Assembly (NCBI RefSeq): GCF_016463975.1
Contig: NZ_JAEMNX010000002.1
Span: forward strand, 124,001-188,000
Direction of reading: 5' to 3'
DNA: 64,000 nucleotides
Source: Marinomonas transparens
GTDB lineage: Bacteria > Pseudomonadota > Gammaproteobacteria > Pseudomonadales > Marinomonadaceae
Position numbers and translations under genes: made by a program. Under the pieces are notes generated by a model, which did not search any database, was not told the origin of the DNA, and saw only the letters and a list, made by a program, of their open reading frames with translations. Each line of letters starts with the position of its first letter. Within the stretch, counting starts at the first letter, position 1. This document shows positions 48,158 through 57,533 of the stretch, one piece after another.

Positions 48158-48186
48158 TTTACAAACGATAATAATTATCATTTAAT
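48158..48186 (+). promoter_or_regulatory. Fur-box promoter of the small membrane peptide
   Basis: Plus-strand TTTACA (48158-48163), exactly 17 bases, TTTAAT (48181-48186). Between them lies GATAAT-A-ATTATC (48167-48179), a perfect 6-1-6 palindrome and close match to the Fur core. Iron-repressed expression is inferred. Confidence 0.7.
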
Positions 48187-48221
48187 ACTCTTCGTGAGCA
48201 ATGGACAGAAGGAGCAAAACA

Positions 48222-48356
48222 ATGAAGGCAAAAAGCTTTATCTCACCCACAGAAAAGTATCAAGATGACAAAAAACCATTAGATTATTGGGGACTGCTGT
48301 TCGTCAGTTTTATTTTTATCTCCTCCATGAGCTGTTTTTTATTTGTCAGTCATTAA
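48222..48356 (+). CDS. Small single-pass membrane peptide, probably iron regulated
   Basis: 44 codons, ATG 48222 to TAA 48354-48356. AAGGAG lies seven bases before the ATG. The first 22 residues are polar (start MKAKSFISPTEKYQDDKKP); then YWGLLFVSFIFISSMSCFLF is one membrane helix, followed by VSH. The Fur-type promoter at 48158-48186 drives it. No homologue is recognised. A role in iron uptake or adaptation is inferred from the box only. Confidence 0.72.
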   Translation: MKAKSFISPTEKYQDDKKPLDYWGLLFVSFIFISSMSCFLFVSH

Positions 48357-48462
48357 AAGCAAACCTAAAGACATGAAAAGTTACTATCGTTATTGACACA
48401 TATCAGCGTCTAGAAAACGAAACAGACTAGACTAAAGGCATACATAATAAGAGGACGCCATC

Positions 48463-48945
48463 ATGTTGCCTAAAATAACGACTATCCTTTACGCCTATGA
48501 TCTAGACGGTAAAACTCACGACACAATGGAGCTGGTAATGAGCTTAGCTTTAGCTCATCAGGCTAAAATCATTTTAATGCACTCAATGGAACCCTTAGGC
48601 GCCCAAACCGCCAATATGATCAATAACTATATTCCTGCCGAAGACCTTCAGAGCATGCGTAAGGAAGCAAAGGCGGACATAGAGTCTCGTCTAAAAAAAT
48701 CCGTAAACAATTTGATGCAAGAATATTCAGAAGAGCTTGCCAATTTACCTGCACCACCAGAAACGGTTATCGTTTACGGCACACCAGCAGACTCCATAGA
48801 TACTGTCGCTAAAGAAAGAAACGTCGATATGATTATCATGAACAGTCGGACTCATAGCCGCCTAGGTCAAATGATCATTGGCTCTACTGCAAATAAAATC
48901 ATCCACAGCAGCAGCATTCCTGTTTTGGTTGTGCCTATAAAATAA
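48463..48945 (+). CDS. Universal stress protein family protein
   Basis: 160 residues, one UspA domain. N-terminal strand TTILYAYDLDGKTHDTMELV, then a helix and a C-terminal nucleotide-binding-like loop SRTHSRLGQMIIGSTANKII with VLVVPIK. The G-x2-G-x9-G(S/T) ATP motif is only partial. Function probably stress survival; the exact class is unclear. Confidence 0.85.
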   Translation: MLPKITTILYAYDLDGKTHDTMELVMSLALAHQAKIILMHSMEPLGAQTANMINNYIPAEDLQSMRKEAKADIESRLKKSVNNLMQEYSEELANLPAPPETVIVYGTPADSIDTVAKERNVDMIIMNSRTHSRLGQMIIGSTANKIIHSSSIPVLVVPIK

Positions 48946-48978
48946 GCACTAGCCAGAGCCTATTCTCTTGGATACACT

Positions 48979-48998
48979 TACTGTATGCATAAACAGTA
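48979..48998. promoter_or_regulatory. LexA-like SOS box upstream of topB
   Basis: TACTGTATGCATAAACAGTA: CTGT-N8-ACAG with extended 8-base arms on the full repeat (48977-49000), the consensus form of the gammaproteobacterial LexA site. It is 154 bases upstream of the topB ATG. No clear -35/-10 pair overlaps it. Confidence 0.6.
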
Positions 48999-49041
48999 AG
49001 AGATCTTTCACACTATGTTACGAGCGAAGCTAGGACAAGGC

Positions 49042-49101
49042 AAAAATAGACGAGAAAGCGGAGTTTATAAGATTATAAATGAGCATTTCGAGTCTATTTT
49101 T
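49042..49101. repeat. Imperfect 60-bp palindromic element upstream of topB
   Basis: Arms of 28 bases (49042-49069 and 49074-49101) pair at 20 positions around a four-base loop, with outer ends AAAAATAGAC and GTCTATTTTT matching perfectly. It looks like a dispersed intergenic repeat of the kind common in marine gammaproteobacteria. I see one copy only in this window. Confidence 0.6.
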
Positions 49102-49151
49102 AACGATGTATTAGCAAGCACAGTAGTCGTGCGAAGGTCTCAAGTGTATTT

Positions 49152-51110
49152 ATGATCCTTTACATTGCTGAAAAACCCAGCCTCGCCCGCGCTATTGCCA
49201 GCGCCCTGCCTACACCACAAAAAAACGAAGATGGTTGCATCTGGCTCCCTAATGGCGACTGTGTCAGCTGGTGTATTGGTCACTTACTAGAGCAAGCTGA
49301 ACCTCATCAATACAACCCAGCATTTAAATCATGGAATTTGGAACATCTCCCCATCATCCCTACTGATTGGCAATGGCAAGAAAAAACCAATACCAAAAAA
49401 CAACTGGGCATATTAAAAAAGCTCATCAAAAAAGCAGATGCGTTGGTTCATGCTGGTGACCCTGACAGAGAAGGACAGTTACTAGTCGACGAAGTACTCC
49501 ACTACGCCAAGGTACCCGAACAAAAGCTCAAAAATACTCAGCGCCTATTAATTAATGACCTAACTCAAACAGCGGTTAAAAAAGCCCTACATAACCTTCA
49601 ACCAAATACAGAATTTGTTGCACTTTCCCGCTCTGCATTAGCAAGGGCAAGGGCCGATTGGTTATTCGGCCTCAACCTCACCCGTGCTTACACCATCAGA
49701 GGTCGCCAAGCCGGCTATCAAGGCGTGTTATCCATAGGTCGAGTGCAGACGCCAGTTTTAGGGTTGGTAGCTATGAGGGACAAGGAGAGAGAAAATTTTA
49801 CCCCTAAGGACTATTATCAAGTATGGGCAAAAGTAGAAACAGAACAAGGCATAGGCTTTCAGGCAAAATGGCTGCCTAGTGACGCATGCCAACCTTATAT
49901 GGACGAAGAACAAAGGGTGCTTAGCTTACCGCTCGCACAAAACGTTGCTTCTCGAATTAGCAACCAACCCGCTCTAGTTTCAGCAGCAAGTTACATGCAA
50001 AAGAAGCAGGCAGCACCATTACCTTATAATTTATCTAGCTTACAGATTGATGCTGCTAAAGCCTTTTCCATGTCCGCTCAACAGGTACTAGACACCTGCC
50101 AAAGCCTTTATGAAAGACATCAGATGATCACTTACCCACGATCAGATTGTCGCTACCTACCCAGCCTACAACACAAAGATGCCAAAGGTGTTATTGACGC
50201 CTTAACACGGGCCACAGCAGAAATTCGTCAAGGGGCTGAGAATGCAGATTCAAAACGAAAAAGCAAAGCTTGGAATGATAAAAAAGTAACCGCGCATCAC
50301 GCCATTATTCCAACAACTCAAGCCCATAAAGCGGCATCGCTATCAAAAGCCGAAGCTCAAGTATTTGGCTTAATCGCTCGACAATATTTAATGCAGTTTT
50401 ACCCAGATTACGATTACCTAGCCTCCCATATAAAGCTCGATATAGCTGGTGGGCAATTCGAAGCCAAAGGCAATACCCCTATTTCACTCGGCTGGAAATC
50501 CTTACTAGCCACTAAAAGTAAACAGCAGAATCAGGAAGAAGAGCAAAGCGAATTACCTAAACTTAACAAAGGCGAAAAACTTTGGTGCCATGAAGGAGTC
50601 GTACAAGAGAAAGTCACCACACCTCCAGCCGCTTTTACGGATGCCACATTACTAGCCGCCATGACAGGTATTAACCGCTTTGTCATAGACAAAAGCATTA
50701 AAGCAATATTAAAAGACACGGATGGATTAGGCACCGATGCCACTAGAGCAAGCATTATAGAATTGCTCTTCAAACGAGGTTTTTTGATCAGAAAAGGCAA
50801 ACAAATTCATGCCAGTGTTACGGGACGAGCTTTTGCAGATTGTTTACCAAGCCAACTTGTTACACCTGATATGACTGCTCAATGGGAGTCCATACTCAAT
50901 AGCATAAGCCTTGGCGAAACCAACTATCAAAGTTTCATGAGCCACTTGGAAAGTAATCTAATTCAGCTCTTAGATATATCGAGGAACCTTACAACAGATT
51001 CCCTAAAAGATTTACCAGCCCCGACAAGAAAGGCCTTTACTAAGCGCTCAGGCAAAAGAAAAAAAGCAACAAAATCAACAGGCGCTAAACGCTCTAAAAC
51101 AACCTTTTAG
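49152..51110 (+). CDS. topB: DNA topoisomerase III
   Basis: 652 residues. Toprim domain at the N-terminus (MILYIAEKPSLARAIASALP, then DPDREGQLLVDEV), catalytic Tyr in QMITYPRSDCRYL near 335, and DGLGTDATRASIIELLFKRG in the C-terminal half. It decatenates DNA and acts with RecQ. A basic Lys-rich tail follows. The ATG at 49152 has only a distant ribosome-like AAGG. Upstream are a LexA-like box and a palindrome. Confidence 0.96.
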   Translation: MILYIAEKPSLARAIASALPTPQKNEDGCIWLPNGDCVSWCIGHLLEQAEPHQYNPAFKSWNLEHLPIIPTDWQWQEKTNTKKQLGILKKLIKKADALVHAGDPDREGQLLVDEVLHYAKVPEQKLKNTQRLLINDLTQTAVKKALHNLQPNTEFVALSRSALARARADWLFGLNLTRAYTIRGRQAGYQGVLSIGRVQTPVLGLVAMRDKERENFTPKDYYQVWAKVETEQGIGFQAKWLPSDACQPYMDEEQRVLSLPLAQNVASRISNQPALVSAASYMQKKQAAPLPYNLSSLQIDAAKAFSMSAQQVLDTCQSLYERHQMITYPRSDCRYLPSLQHKDAKGVIDALTRATAEIRQGAENADSKRKSKAWNDKKVTAHHAIIPTTQAHKAASLSKAEAQVFGLIARQYLMQFYPDYDYLASHIKLDIAGGQFEAKGNTPISLGWKSLLATKSKQQNQEEEQSELPKLNKGEKLWCHEGVVQEKVTTPPAAFTDATLLAAMTGINRFVIDKSIKAILKDTDGLGTDATRASIIELLFKRGFLIRKGKQIHASVTGRAFADCLPSQLVTPDMTAQWESILNSISLGETNYQSFMSHLESNLIQLLDISRNLTTDSLKDLPAPTRKAFTKRSGKRKKATKSTGAKRSKTTF

Positions 51111-51120
51111 TATAAGCACT

Positions 51121-51741
51121 CTACCCCACCGCCAGCCAAGCCCCAACACCAATCATTAATGAACCCGCAATACGATTCATAATACGTACATTACCGCTTT
51201 TCATTAACATAGACTTCAAGGTTCTTCCTCCTGTCGCATAGATGAGCAAACAAGAGAGTTCCAGAATCAAAATAATGCTAATTAATACCAAGAGTTGGCT
51301 CGCTAACGAACGGCTAGCATCTAAAAAAGGTGGTAATAGGGCAACAAAAAACGCCCAGCCCTTGGGATTCGCAATGGCGGTCATAAAGCCTTGCGACATT
51401 AGATCAAAACGAGATGCGAGCTGACTTCCTTCTTTATCCGCTTTAATAGCCATTTTACCTTTCGACAACCACATCTGAATGCCAATAAAAGCTAAATAAG
51501 CGCCACCAGTATACTTAAGCACCATAAATACATTCGGATAATTAAGTAATAAGGTGGCAACACCAATAGCTGACAATACTCCAACAAGAGCCACGCCCAA
51601 CAATTCGCCTAGCATCATCCAAAGTGCGCGCTTGACACCAACCGTCATACCTAACGTCATGGCCAATGTCATACACATACCTGGGGTAATAGAAACAAAG
51701 AAAAAGGTCGGCACAAAAGCCATAAGCAAGGTGAAATTCAA
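51121..51741 (-). CDS. LysE/RhtB family amino-acid exporter
   Basis: 206 residues, about six membrane helices. LysE-type features: FVSITPGMCMTLAMTLGMTVG with the conserved P-G motif in helix 1, KYTGGAYLAFIGIQMWLSKG and GFMTAIANPKGWAFFVALLPPF. It exports amino acids such as homoserine or threonine; the substrate is not determined. It stands alone, convergent with topB. Confidence 0.92.
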   Translation of the reverse strand: MNFTLLMAFVPTFFFVSITPGMCMTLAMTLGMTVGVKRALWMMLGELLGVALVGVLSAIGVATLLLNYPNVFMVLKYTGGAYLAFIGIQMWLSKGKMAIKADKEGSQLASRFDLMSQGFMTAIANPKGWAFFVALLPPFLDASRSLASQLLVLISIILILELSCLLIYATGGRTLKSMLMKSGNVRIMNRIAGSLMIGVGAWLAVG

Positions 51742-51788
51742 AGGAAATCCGCTGAAGTAGTAATAGAATAGAAGGAAAAAGGTATAAT

Positions 51789-52571
51789 TTAAAAACGCTC
51801 TTTTTTCTGGAAAGTACTGTTATCTATAAACTTATCCCATTCATCATCAAGCTCTTCCTCATCCTCTCCATCTTCCGATGCCATAATATTCTCTTCCGCT
51901 TCCTGAAGTGCCATATCGCTCTCTATTTCACTAATGGTCTCATTATATTGCTCAATAAGAGGTTGAGCTTCGGGAAACTCTTGAATAGGTTCAATCTGTG
52001 CAATCGCTTCCTTATACATTTCAATCGCCGTTGTCATATTGCCACTTAAAAAAGCATGACGAGCAAGGTAAGCATGAAAATCAACATGTATCTTATGGCT
52101 ATAAAATTCCATCATATTAGTATAACGAAACGCAGTATCCCCATCTAAAGTCTTCTCTTTTTTAGACTGGGCAATAAATAATTTAAAAGACTCAAATAAA
52201 CGCTTCAACTCCATTACTAGCACTTCATCGTTAATAGGCTTGGTACGTCTCTTTTTTTTATCTGTTTGAAATGTGGTCATCTCCTCCGCCAAATTATTAC
52301 GCCGACGATTCAAGGTACCATCAGGCTGAACAACCAATATTTCATCATAAACAGCAATCATTCTTGAAAATAGCCATAAACGCATATCTTTTGGTTGATA
52401 TTGAGGAGGAAGATCATCAAGATAACGGCGAATTTGTCGCAACTGATTATTCAACCTAGCAATTTTACGCAGCTTCTCTAGTCGCGCTTGCTCTTTCATT
52501 TGCAGCACAATAGCGAAAGCAATAAAGCCTCCAATAACAAGCAAAAGAACAGTGATGGTAATTGCTGTCAT
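51789..52571 (-). CDS. Unknown membrane-anchored protein, paralogue of the next gene
   Basis: 260 residues with one N-terminal membrane helix (TITVLLLVIGGFIAFAIVL), a basic juxtamembrane segment and a helical body. Residues about 170-225 resemble a TPR-like helical pair (AFLSGNMTTAIEMYKEAIAQ). The C-terminus is strongly acidic (DGEDEEELDDEWDKF). No family recognised. Shares layout with the 226-aa gene upstream, including LPPQYQP/LPGS-like segments. It ends 48 bases before the LysE start region. Confidence 0.7.
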   Translation of the reverse strand: MTAITITVLLLVIGGFIAFAIVLQMKEQARLEKLRKIARLNNQLRQIRRYLDDLPPQYQPKDMRLWLFSRMIAVYDEILVVQPDGTLNRRRNNLAEEMTTFQTDKKKRRTKPINDEVLVMELKRLFESFKLFIAQSKKEKTLDGDTAFRYTNMMEFYSHKIHVDFHAYLARHAFLSGNMTTAIEMYKEAIAQIEPIQEFPEAQPLIEQYNETISEIESDMALQEAEENIMASEDGEDEEELDDEWDKFIDNSTFQKKERF

Positions 52572-52666
52572 AAGTTACGTATTTATCCTCTAATTCATTT
52601 AAAAAAGGTGCAATCACTCTCTCTTGTTGAGCGAGATGAACGCTTACTCTTTATCAATATTGAGTC

Positions 52667-53347
52667 TTATTTAGTAGGCTGAAATAATTTTTTCTCAACA
52701 TCATCAATCATGACTTTTAAATGCGCAATTTCTTTTTGTGCATAGCCACCTGACGAAACCCGCTCCAATGCCACTAAAGCAGTTCGATATTTTTCTAACG
52801 CTCTACTTTTTTTGTCTAAATCCAAATCCTGTGCTGCTTGATTCACTAATACATCACAATAAGCAAGTGAATGAGTATACCTTAGCAGGCCCATATGATA
52901 CTTTGCGGAGCCGTTATCAATCACCCTATTCTCAGCAAGCTTTTTTAGCATGCGAGACAAATATTGCAGTGTATTTTGTGTGCTAGTCAGTTCCTCTTGA
53001 CTAGCAATACGCATTTTCACCTCACCTTTTTCACCTAATTTCAAATTATCAAAAACTTCAACTAACCCGGCATGGTTCAGTTCAGCTCGCGCATCATAAT
53101 GATCTTTAACTAACTGAGTCGTGATTGAAAAAGCGTATTCAACCAAGACTTTTTTTACTGATCCAGGTAAATACCTACCCGATACTGTCTGAAAAATATC
53201 CAACAGCCGATTGCTTCTATTCAGTAAAGTCGCAAGCATTTTTTGTTTACGTTCACGCTGTGATTTTTGCCACCGTAAAACGGATAAAACAATGCTAAAA
53301 ACAACAATTAAACTTAGAACAATCAATACAAATACGGTGATTTTCAT
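52667..53347 (-). CDS. Unknown membrane-anchored protein, paralogue of the previous gene
   Basis: 226 residues, N-terminal membrane helix (VFVLIVLSLIVVFSIVLSVL), then a basic segment with LLNRSNRLLDIFQTVSGRYL and a helical domain with KYHMGLLRYTHSLAYCDVLV and KSRALEKYRTALVALERVSS. It lacks the acidic tail of its neighbour. The two genes are 95 bases apart on the same strand and probably arose by tandem duplication. Function unknown. Confidence 0.7.
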   Translation of the reverse strand: MKITVFVLIVLSLIVVFSIVLSVLRWQKSQRERKQKMLATLLNRSNRLLDIFQTVSGRYLPGSVKKVLVEYAFSITTQLVKDHYDARAELNHAGLVEVFDNLKLGEKGEVKMRIASQEELTSTQNTLQYLSRMLKKLAENRVIDNGSAKYHMGLLRYTHSLAYCDVLVNQAAQDLDLDKKSRALEKYRTALVALERVSSGGYAQKEIAHLKVMIDDVEKKLFQPTK

Positions 53348-53478
53348 CCTTTAAAGCTGCCTATAATCAAATATTTTCTTACCCAAAAGATTAAACGCTA
53401 GGATATTTATAGCATAGACAGGATAGTGAAGACACAAAAAGGCCCGCAATAAGCAGGCCTTCAATAAACCATGACAAC

Positions 53479-55056
53479 TTATGAATGAGTAACAGCAAAG
53501 CCCAGTAACATATAAAAAAGCATCGCCGCTAACAAACCAGAAGCAGGTACAGTGATTACCCAAGCCGCAGCAATTCGAAACAGTGCAGAACGCTTAACCA
53601 GTTCTTTTTTGGTCGCTTTCTTCAAGCCTTTACGTTCTTGCGAAGAGATAGGTGCAGAAGCTTGAGCGCTTTTAAATTCTTTCAAAATAGCGCGTTTTTC
53701 TTCCACATCTGCTGACTTAAAGCGCGTAACAAACTCTTGAGTCTGTTCAATATCATGCCCAGCTTTTTCTGAATGAGCAACAATAGCCGAGAGTTTCTTC
53801 TCATAAGAAAGCTTCAAATACTCACGTAAGAAGCCAACCCCAAAAATACCACCAACCGCAATATGTGTTGAACTAACTGGTAAACCAAGTTGAGATGCAA
53901 TAATCACTGTAATCGCGGCAGCCATTGCGACACAAAAGGCGCGCATCTTATCCAATTCAGTGATTTCAGAACCAACCGTTTTAATCAGTTTAGGACCAAA
54001 TAAAGCCAAGCCAACAGCAATACCAATGCCACCAACCATCATAATCCACAGAGGAATCGCCGCTTTACTAGATACCACGCCTGTGTGCAAAGCATCATTA
54101 ATCGCAGCTAGAGGCCCAATCGCATTAGCGACATCATTAGCACCGTGAGCAAAACTAAGCAGTGCCGCAGAAACAATCAAAGGAATAGTAAACAAACTGT
54201 TTACGGCATCTTTGTCGTTCTTTAATGATAAAGCGGCTTTATCAATAATAGGTCGAACAATAAAGTAAACGGTTAACGCAATAGCAAGACCAATCATTCC
54301 CGCAGAAATAATGTCCAGCTTCCACAATTTTTTAAGCCCCTTAAGAATAAGGTAAGTGGAAAATGCCCAAACCATTAATCCGACTAAAATAGGCACCGCT
54401 TTTTTAGCCGCCTCGATCATATTGTTTTTATAAGTGACAGCCCGCTTAATATAAATAAGGAAGAGAGCAGCAATAACACCACCTAAAACAGGAGAAATAA
54501 CCCAACTTGCCACAATCGCAATCAACTTGTTCCAGTTAGCAATATCCCAACCACCGGCGGCAATACCTGCACCCAATACACCACCAACAATTGAATGAGT
54601 CGTTGATACTGGCGCACCTAGGTAAGTTGCTAAATTAAGCCAAATTGCCCCAGCTAACAGAGCTGCCATCATCACCCAAATGAACGTCTCAGCATCGCCA
54701 ATCGCATTAGGATTAATGATACCTTTCTTAATGGTACCAACTACGGTACCACCAGCAATCAAAGCACCAGCGGCTTCAAAGACAGCCGCAATAAGAATCG
54801 CACCAGTCAGGGATAAAGCTTTAGAGCCAACCGCTGGACCAACATTATTAGCCACATCATTAGCACCAATGTTGACTGCCATATAGGCACCAATAGCAGC
54901 AGCGATTGCCAAAATGGATAAATTTGAAACCCCCACACTATTGGAGTAAGCATAGAAACCAGACACTAAAACAAAAGCTAACGCAATTAATACGCGAACA
55001 AACTCATTCCCACCTAGCGGGTTAGACTCTTCTTTCGGGTTATTCATAAGATCCAT
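53479..55056 (-). CDS. pitA: PiT-family inorganic phosphate transporter
   Basis: 525 residues with ten or more membrane helices. PiT signatures are duplicated: GANDVANNVGPAVGSKALSL in the N-half and GANDVANAIGPLAAINDALH in the C-half, with LGAPVSTTHSIVGGVLGAG and LGLPVSSTHIAVGGIFGVG. A cytosolic domain (residues about 430-490, EKAGHDIEQTQEFVTRFK) precedes the last helix. It takes up phosphate using the ion gradient; proton or sodium coupling is unknown. Confidence 0.93.
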   Translation of the reverse strand: MDLMNNPKEESNPLGGNEFVRVLIALAFVLVSGFYAYSNSVGVSNLSILAIAAAIGAYMAVNIGANDVANNVGPAVGSKALSLTGAILIAAVFEAAGALIAGGTVVGTIKKGIINPNAIGDAETFIWVMMAALLAGAIWLNLATYLGAPVSTTHSIVGGVLGAGIAAGGWDIANWNKLIAIVASWVISPVLGGVIAALFLIYIKRAVTYKNNMIEAAKKAVPILVGLMVWAFSTYLILKGLKKLWKLDIISAGMIGLAIALTVYFIVRPIIDKAALSLKNDKDAVNSLFTIPLIVSAALLSFAHGANDVANAIGPLAAINDALHTGVVSSKAAIPLWIMMVGGIGIAVGLALFGPKLIKTVGSEITELDKMRAFCVAMAAAITVIIASQLGLPVSSTHIAVGGIFGVGFLREYLKLSYEKKLSAIVAHSEKAGHDIEQTQEFVTRFKSADVEEKRAILKEFKSAQASAPISSQERKGLKKATKKELVKRSALFRIAAAWVITVPASGLLAAMLFYMLLGFAVTHS

Positions 55057-55328
55057 AAGGCTCTTCTTTTATTGATTAATCTATGTCAAACCGTTAATTC
55101 ACAAGCGCTCGCCTGCATTAATTTACAAAACGCGCTTCCTGACGTTTTAGGTAGTTTGACGCTGAATTCGTCCTGTCACATTTCTGTCAAAATGCAAATT
55201 GGGCGCTATTCTACACTGGGATAATTCAGATAAAAACCCCTAATAACCTCAAGCAATAAGAAGGAGAAAAACCGTAAAAAAAAGTACTTCTATAACAAAA
55301 ACTTAATGGACAATAAGTCCCTATAAAA

Positions 55329-56711
55329 TCAGCATTCGATCACATTGACAGCCAAGCCTCCACGGGAGGTCTCTTTATACTTATCATTCATGTCTCGGCC
55401 GGTATCACGCATAGTACGAATCACCTTATCCAATGAAACATAATGAGAACCGTCTCCTCGAATCGCCATAGAAGCTGAATTGATGGCTTTCATAGCAGCC
55501 ATTGCATTTCGCTCGATACAGGGAACCTGAACAAGACCACCTATCGGATCACAGGTCAAACCAAGATTATGCTCCATCCCTATTTCAGCTGCATTTTCTA
55601 TTTGTTCTGGGGTACCACCAGTTGCAGCAGCCAACCCTGCTGCTGCCATAGCACAAGCCGAACCTACTTCTCCCTGACAGCCAACTTCTGCACCCGAAAT
55701 TGACGCATTCTCTTTAAATAGCAGCCCAATTGCTGCAGACGTTAAGAAAAACTCAATAATGCCCTCTTCACTTGAGCGGGGACAGAATTCCCAATAATAG
55801 TGTAAAACAGCAGGAATAATACCTGCTGCACCGTTCGTTGGCGCTGTCACTATCCTCCCTCCAGCCGCATTTTCTTCATTCACCGCCAGAGCATATAAGT
55901 TGACCCAATCCATTGCCCCTAATGATGGGGTAATCATGTCCATACGAGTTTTGCTGGTTAAATCACGGTATAAACTGGCAGCTCGACGCTTTACCTTTAA
56001 TCCACCAGGCAATATGCCTTCATTTTTAATGCCGTTTTTCACACACTCTTGCATGACTTTCCAAATAGAAAGAATATCCTGTTTTATTTCTTCCTCGGTG
56101 CGCCAGGCTTTTTCATTTTCCATCATGATTTGTGCAATGGACAAATTATGCTCCCGACAAAGAGCAATGAGTTCCCCCGCACTATGGAAGTCATACGTGA
56201 GCTCAGTGCTGTCAGGAACAAAGGTCACTTCACCTGAAGCATTTTCTTGGACAATAAACCCACCACCAACGGAATAGAAAGTAGCACTGTGAATAAGAGC
56301 ATCTTTTTGATCAAAAGCAGCGAGAACCATTCCATTCGCATGAAAATCTAGACGATCAACGCGGTGGTATATAAGGTCAGCCTGAACATCAATAGAAATA
56401 GGATGCCGGGATAACAAACTCAATTTTGATTGCGCTTCTATACGATCAACCCGCTTGTCGACAAGGCTGGGGTCAATAAATTCGGGCAACTCGCCTTCCA
56501 ACCCCATTAAGACCGCTTTGCCTGTGCCATGCCCCTTACCCGTTGCTCCTAGAGAGCCATATAGATCAATTTTTATCCTAGCAACAGTCATTAGCAGACC
56601 TCGTTGCTTAAGCTGTTGAGCAAAGCGATTTGCTGCCACCATAGGGCCAACCGTATGGGAGCTAGACGGACCTATACCAACTTTAAAAAGATCAAATAAA
56701 CTGATTGCCAT
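55329..56711 (-). CDS. sdaA: L-serine dehydratase (single-chain Fe-S type)
   Basis: 460 residues from ATG 56711 (start MAISLFDLFKVGIGPSSSHT). The Ser-rich loop GPSSSHTVGPM is the substrate site, and GCQGEVGSACAMAAAGLAAA with CDPIGGLVQVPCIERNAMA supply the cysteines for the [4Fe-4S] cluster. It deaminates serine to pyruvate. Full length comparable to E. coli SdaA (454). Divergent from the Usp gene. Confidence 0.95.
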   Translation of the reverse strand: MAISLFDLFKVGIGPSSSHTVGPMVAANRFAQQLKQRGLLMTVARIKIDLYGSLGATGKGHGTGKAVLMGLEGELPEFIDPSLVDKRVDRIEAQSKLSLLSRHPISIDVQADLIYHRVDRLDFHANGMVLAAFDQKDALIHSATFYSVGGGFIVQENASGEVTFVPDSTELTYDFHSAGELIALCREHNLSIAQIMMENEKAWRTEEEIKQDILSIWKVMQECVKNGIKNEGILPGGLKVKRRAASLYRDLTSKTRMDMITPSLGAMDWVNLYALAVNEENAAGGRIVTAPTNGAAGIIPAVLHYYWEFCPRSSEEGIIEFFLTSAAIGLLFKENASISGAEVGCQGEVGSACAMAAAGLAAATGGTPEQIENAAEIGMEHNLGLTCDPIGGLVQVPCIERNAMAAMKAINSASMAIRGDGSHYVSLDKVIRTMRDTGRDMNDKYKETSRGGLAVNVIEC

Positions 56712-57081
56712 AAAACGCCCTTCCGTTGATATCTTTAACGTCAAACAAAGCATGTAGTGATTAAAAGCGGGATTAAATCATCACTACTTTTTTCATCAGG
56801 ATACAAAGTTTCCAATAGGAAACAATGATTTTTTAGCCTATTTGTTGTTAAATTCAAAAAAAATGCACCTAAAAAATGCACAAATGATAAAAAAACGTAA
56901 AGAAACGTTTTTTTTATCCCCAGAATATGACAATCTAGGCCTATTCATGACGGTTTTGCCCTATATCATGATGTTAAATACCTAAGCACTATTCTTTGGA
57001 ATAAAGCTTGCATAAACAACAAAAAGGGCATGTGTACCCCCATACATAAACTTCGCCCTTATAAAAATAGAGAGGACTCAT
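56712..57081. other. Intergenic region between sdaA and the Usp gene
   Basis: 370 bases holding divergent promoters. It contains two copies of AAAATGCAC, a low-GC hairpin ending in eight T (about 56890-56916) and an inverted AAGGGC/GCCCTT pair just before the Usp ribosome site. No gene seen. Confidence 0.45.
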
Positions 57082-57522
57082 ATGTCAGCCACAATCATTG
57101 TCGGTGTAGATGGAAGTGAAGCCGGTGATCGCGCGGTAGCTTACGCTAAACGACTTGCAAACCTAATCGGATCTGAATGTAAACTTGAATTAGTTTGCGT
57201 GGTGGAATGGTCTCCATATACCTTCCAAACTCCAGAAGAAAATTCATTGCGAAAAAAACAAAAAGAAGTTGAAACTCAAAGCGCTCAAGAACGCGTTATC
57301 GAGCCAGCTCTTAAAGCCCTTAAAGAAGCAGGTATTGATGCATCAGGGTATGTAAAATTTGGTAAAGCCTCCACCATTCTTAATAACATTGCAGTTGAAG
57401 GCAACGCAGAACAAATCGTTGTTGCCCGCTCTACAGAGCAAGGTTTAAGTGCTCGTGTATTTGGTAGTGTAACCGCAAACTTGGTTATGAGCTCTAATGT
57501 CCCAGTCACGGTTGTAAGCTAA
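57082..57522 (+). CDS. Universal stress protein (UspA family)
   Basis: 146 residues. Start MSATIIVGVDGSEAGDRAVAY, ATP-type loop VARSTEQGLSARVFGSVTAN (G-x2-G-x9-G(S/T)-like) and end VPVTVVS. It lies 11 bases before the alanine/glycine symporter gene, so the two are probably one operon. ATP-binding Usp proteins sit beside transporters in several marine bacteria, suggesting modulation of uptake by energy status (inference). Confidence 0.9.
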   Translation: MSATIIVGVDGSEAGDRAVAYAKRLANLIGSECKLELVCVVEWSPYTFQTPEENSLRKKQKEVETQSAQERVIEPALKALKEAGIDASGYVKFGKASTILNNIAVEGNAEQIVVARSTEQGLSARVFGSVTANLVMSSNVPVTVVS

Positions 57523-57533
57523 GGAAATTCCCC

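Noticed and set aside
53351..53563. 70-codon minus-strand frame at the end of the phosphate transporter gene
   Set aside because: Out-of-frame overlap with pitA, no ribosome site and no family pattern.
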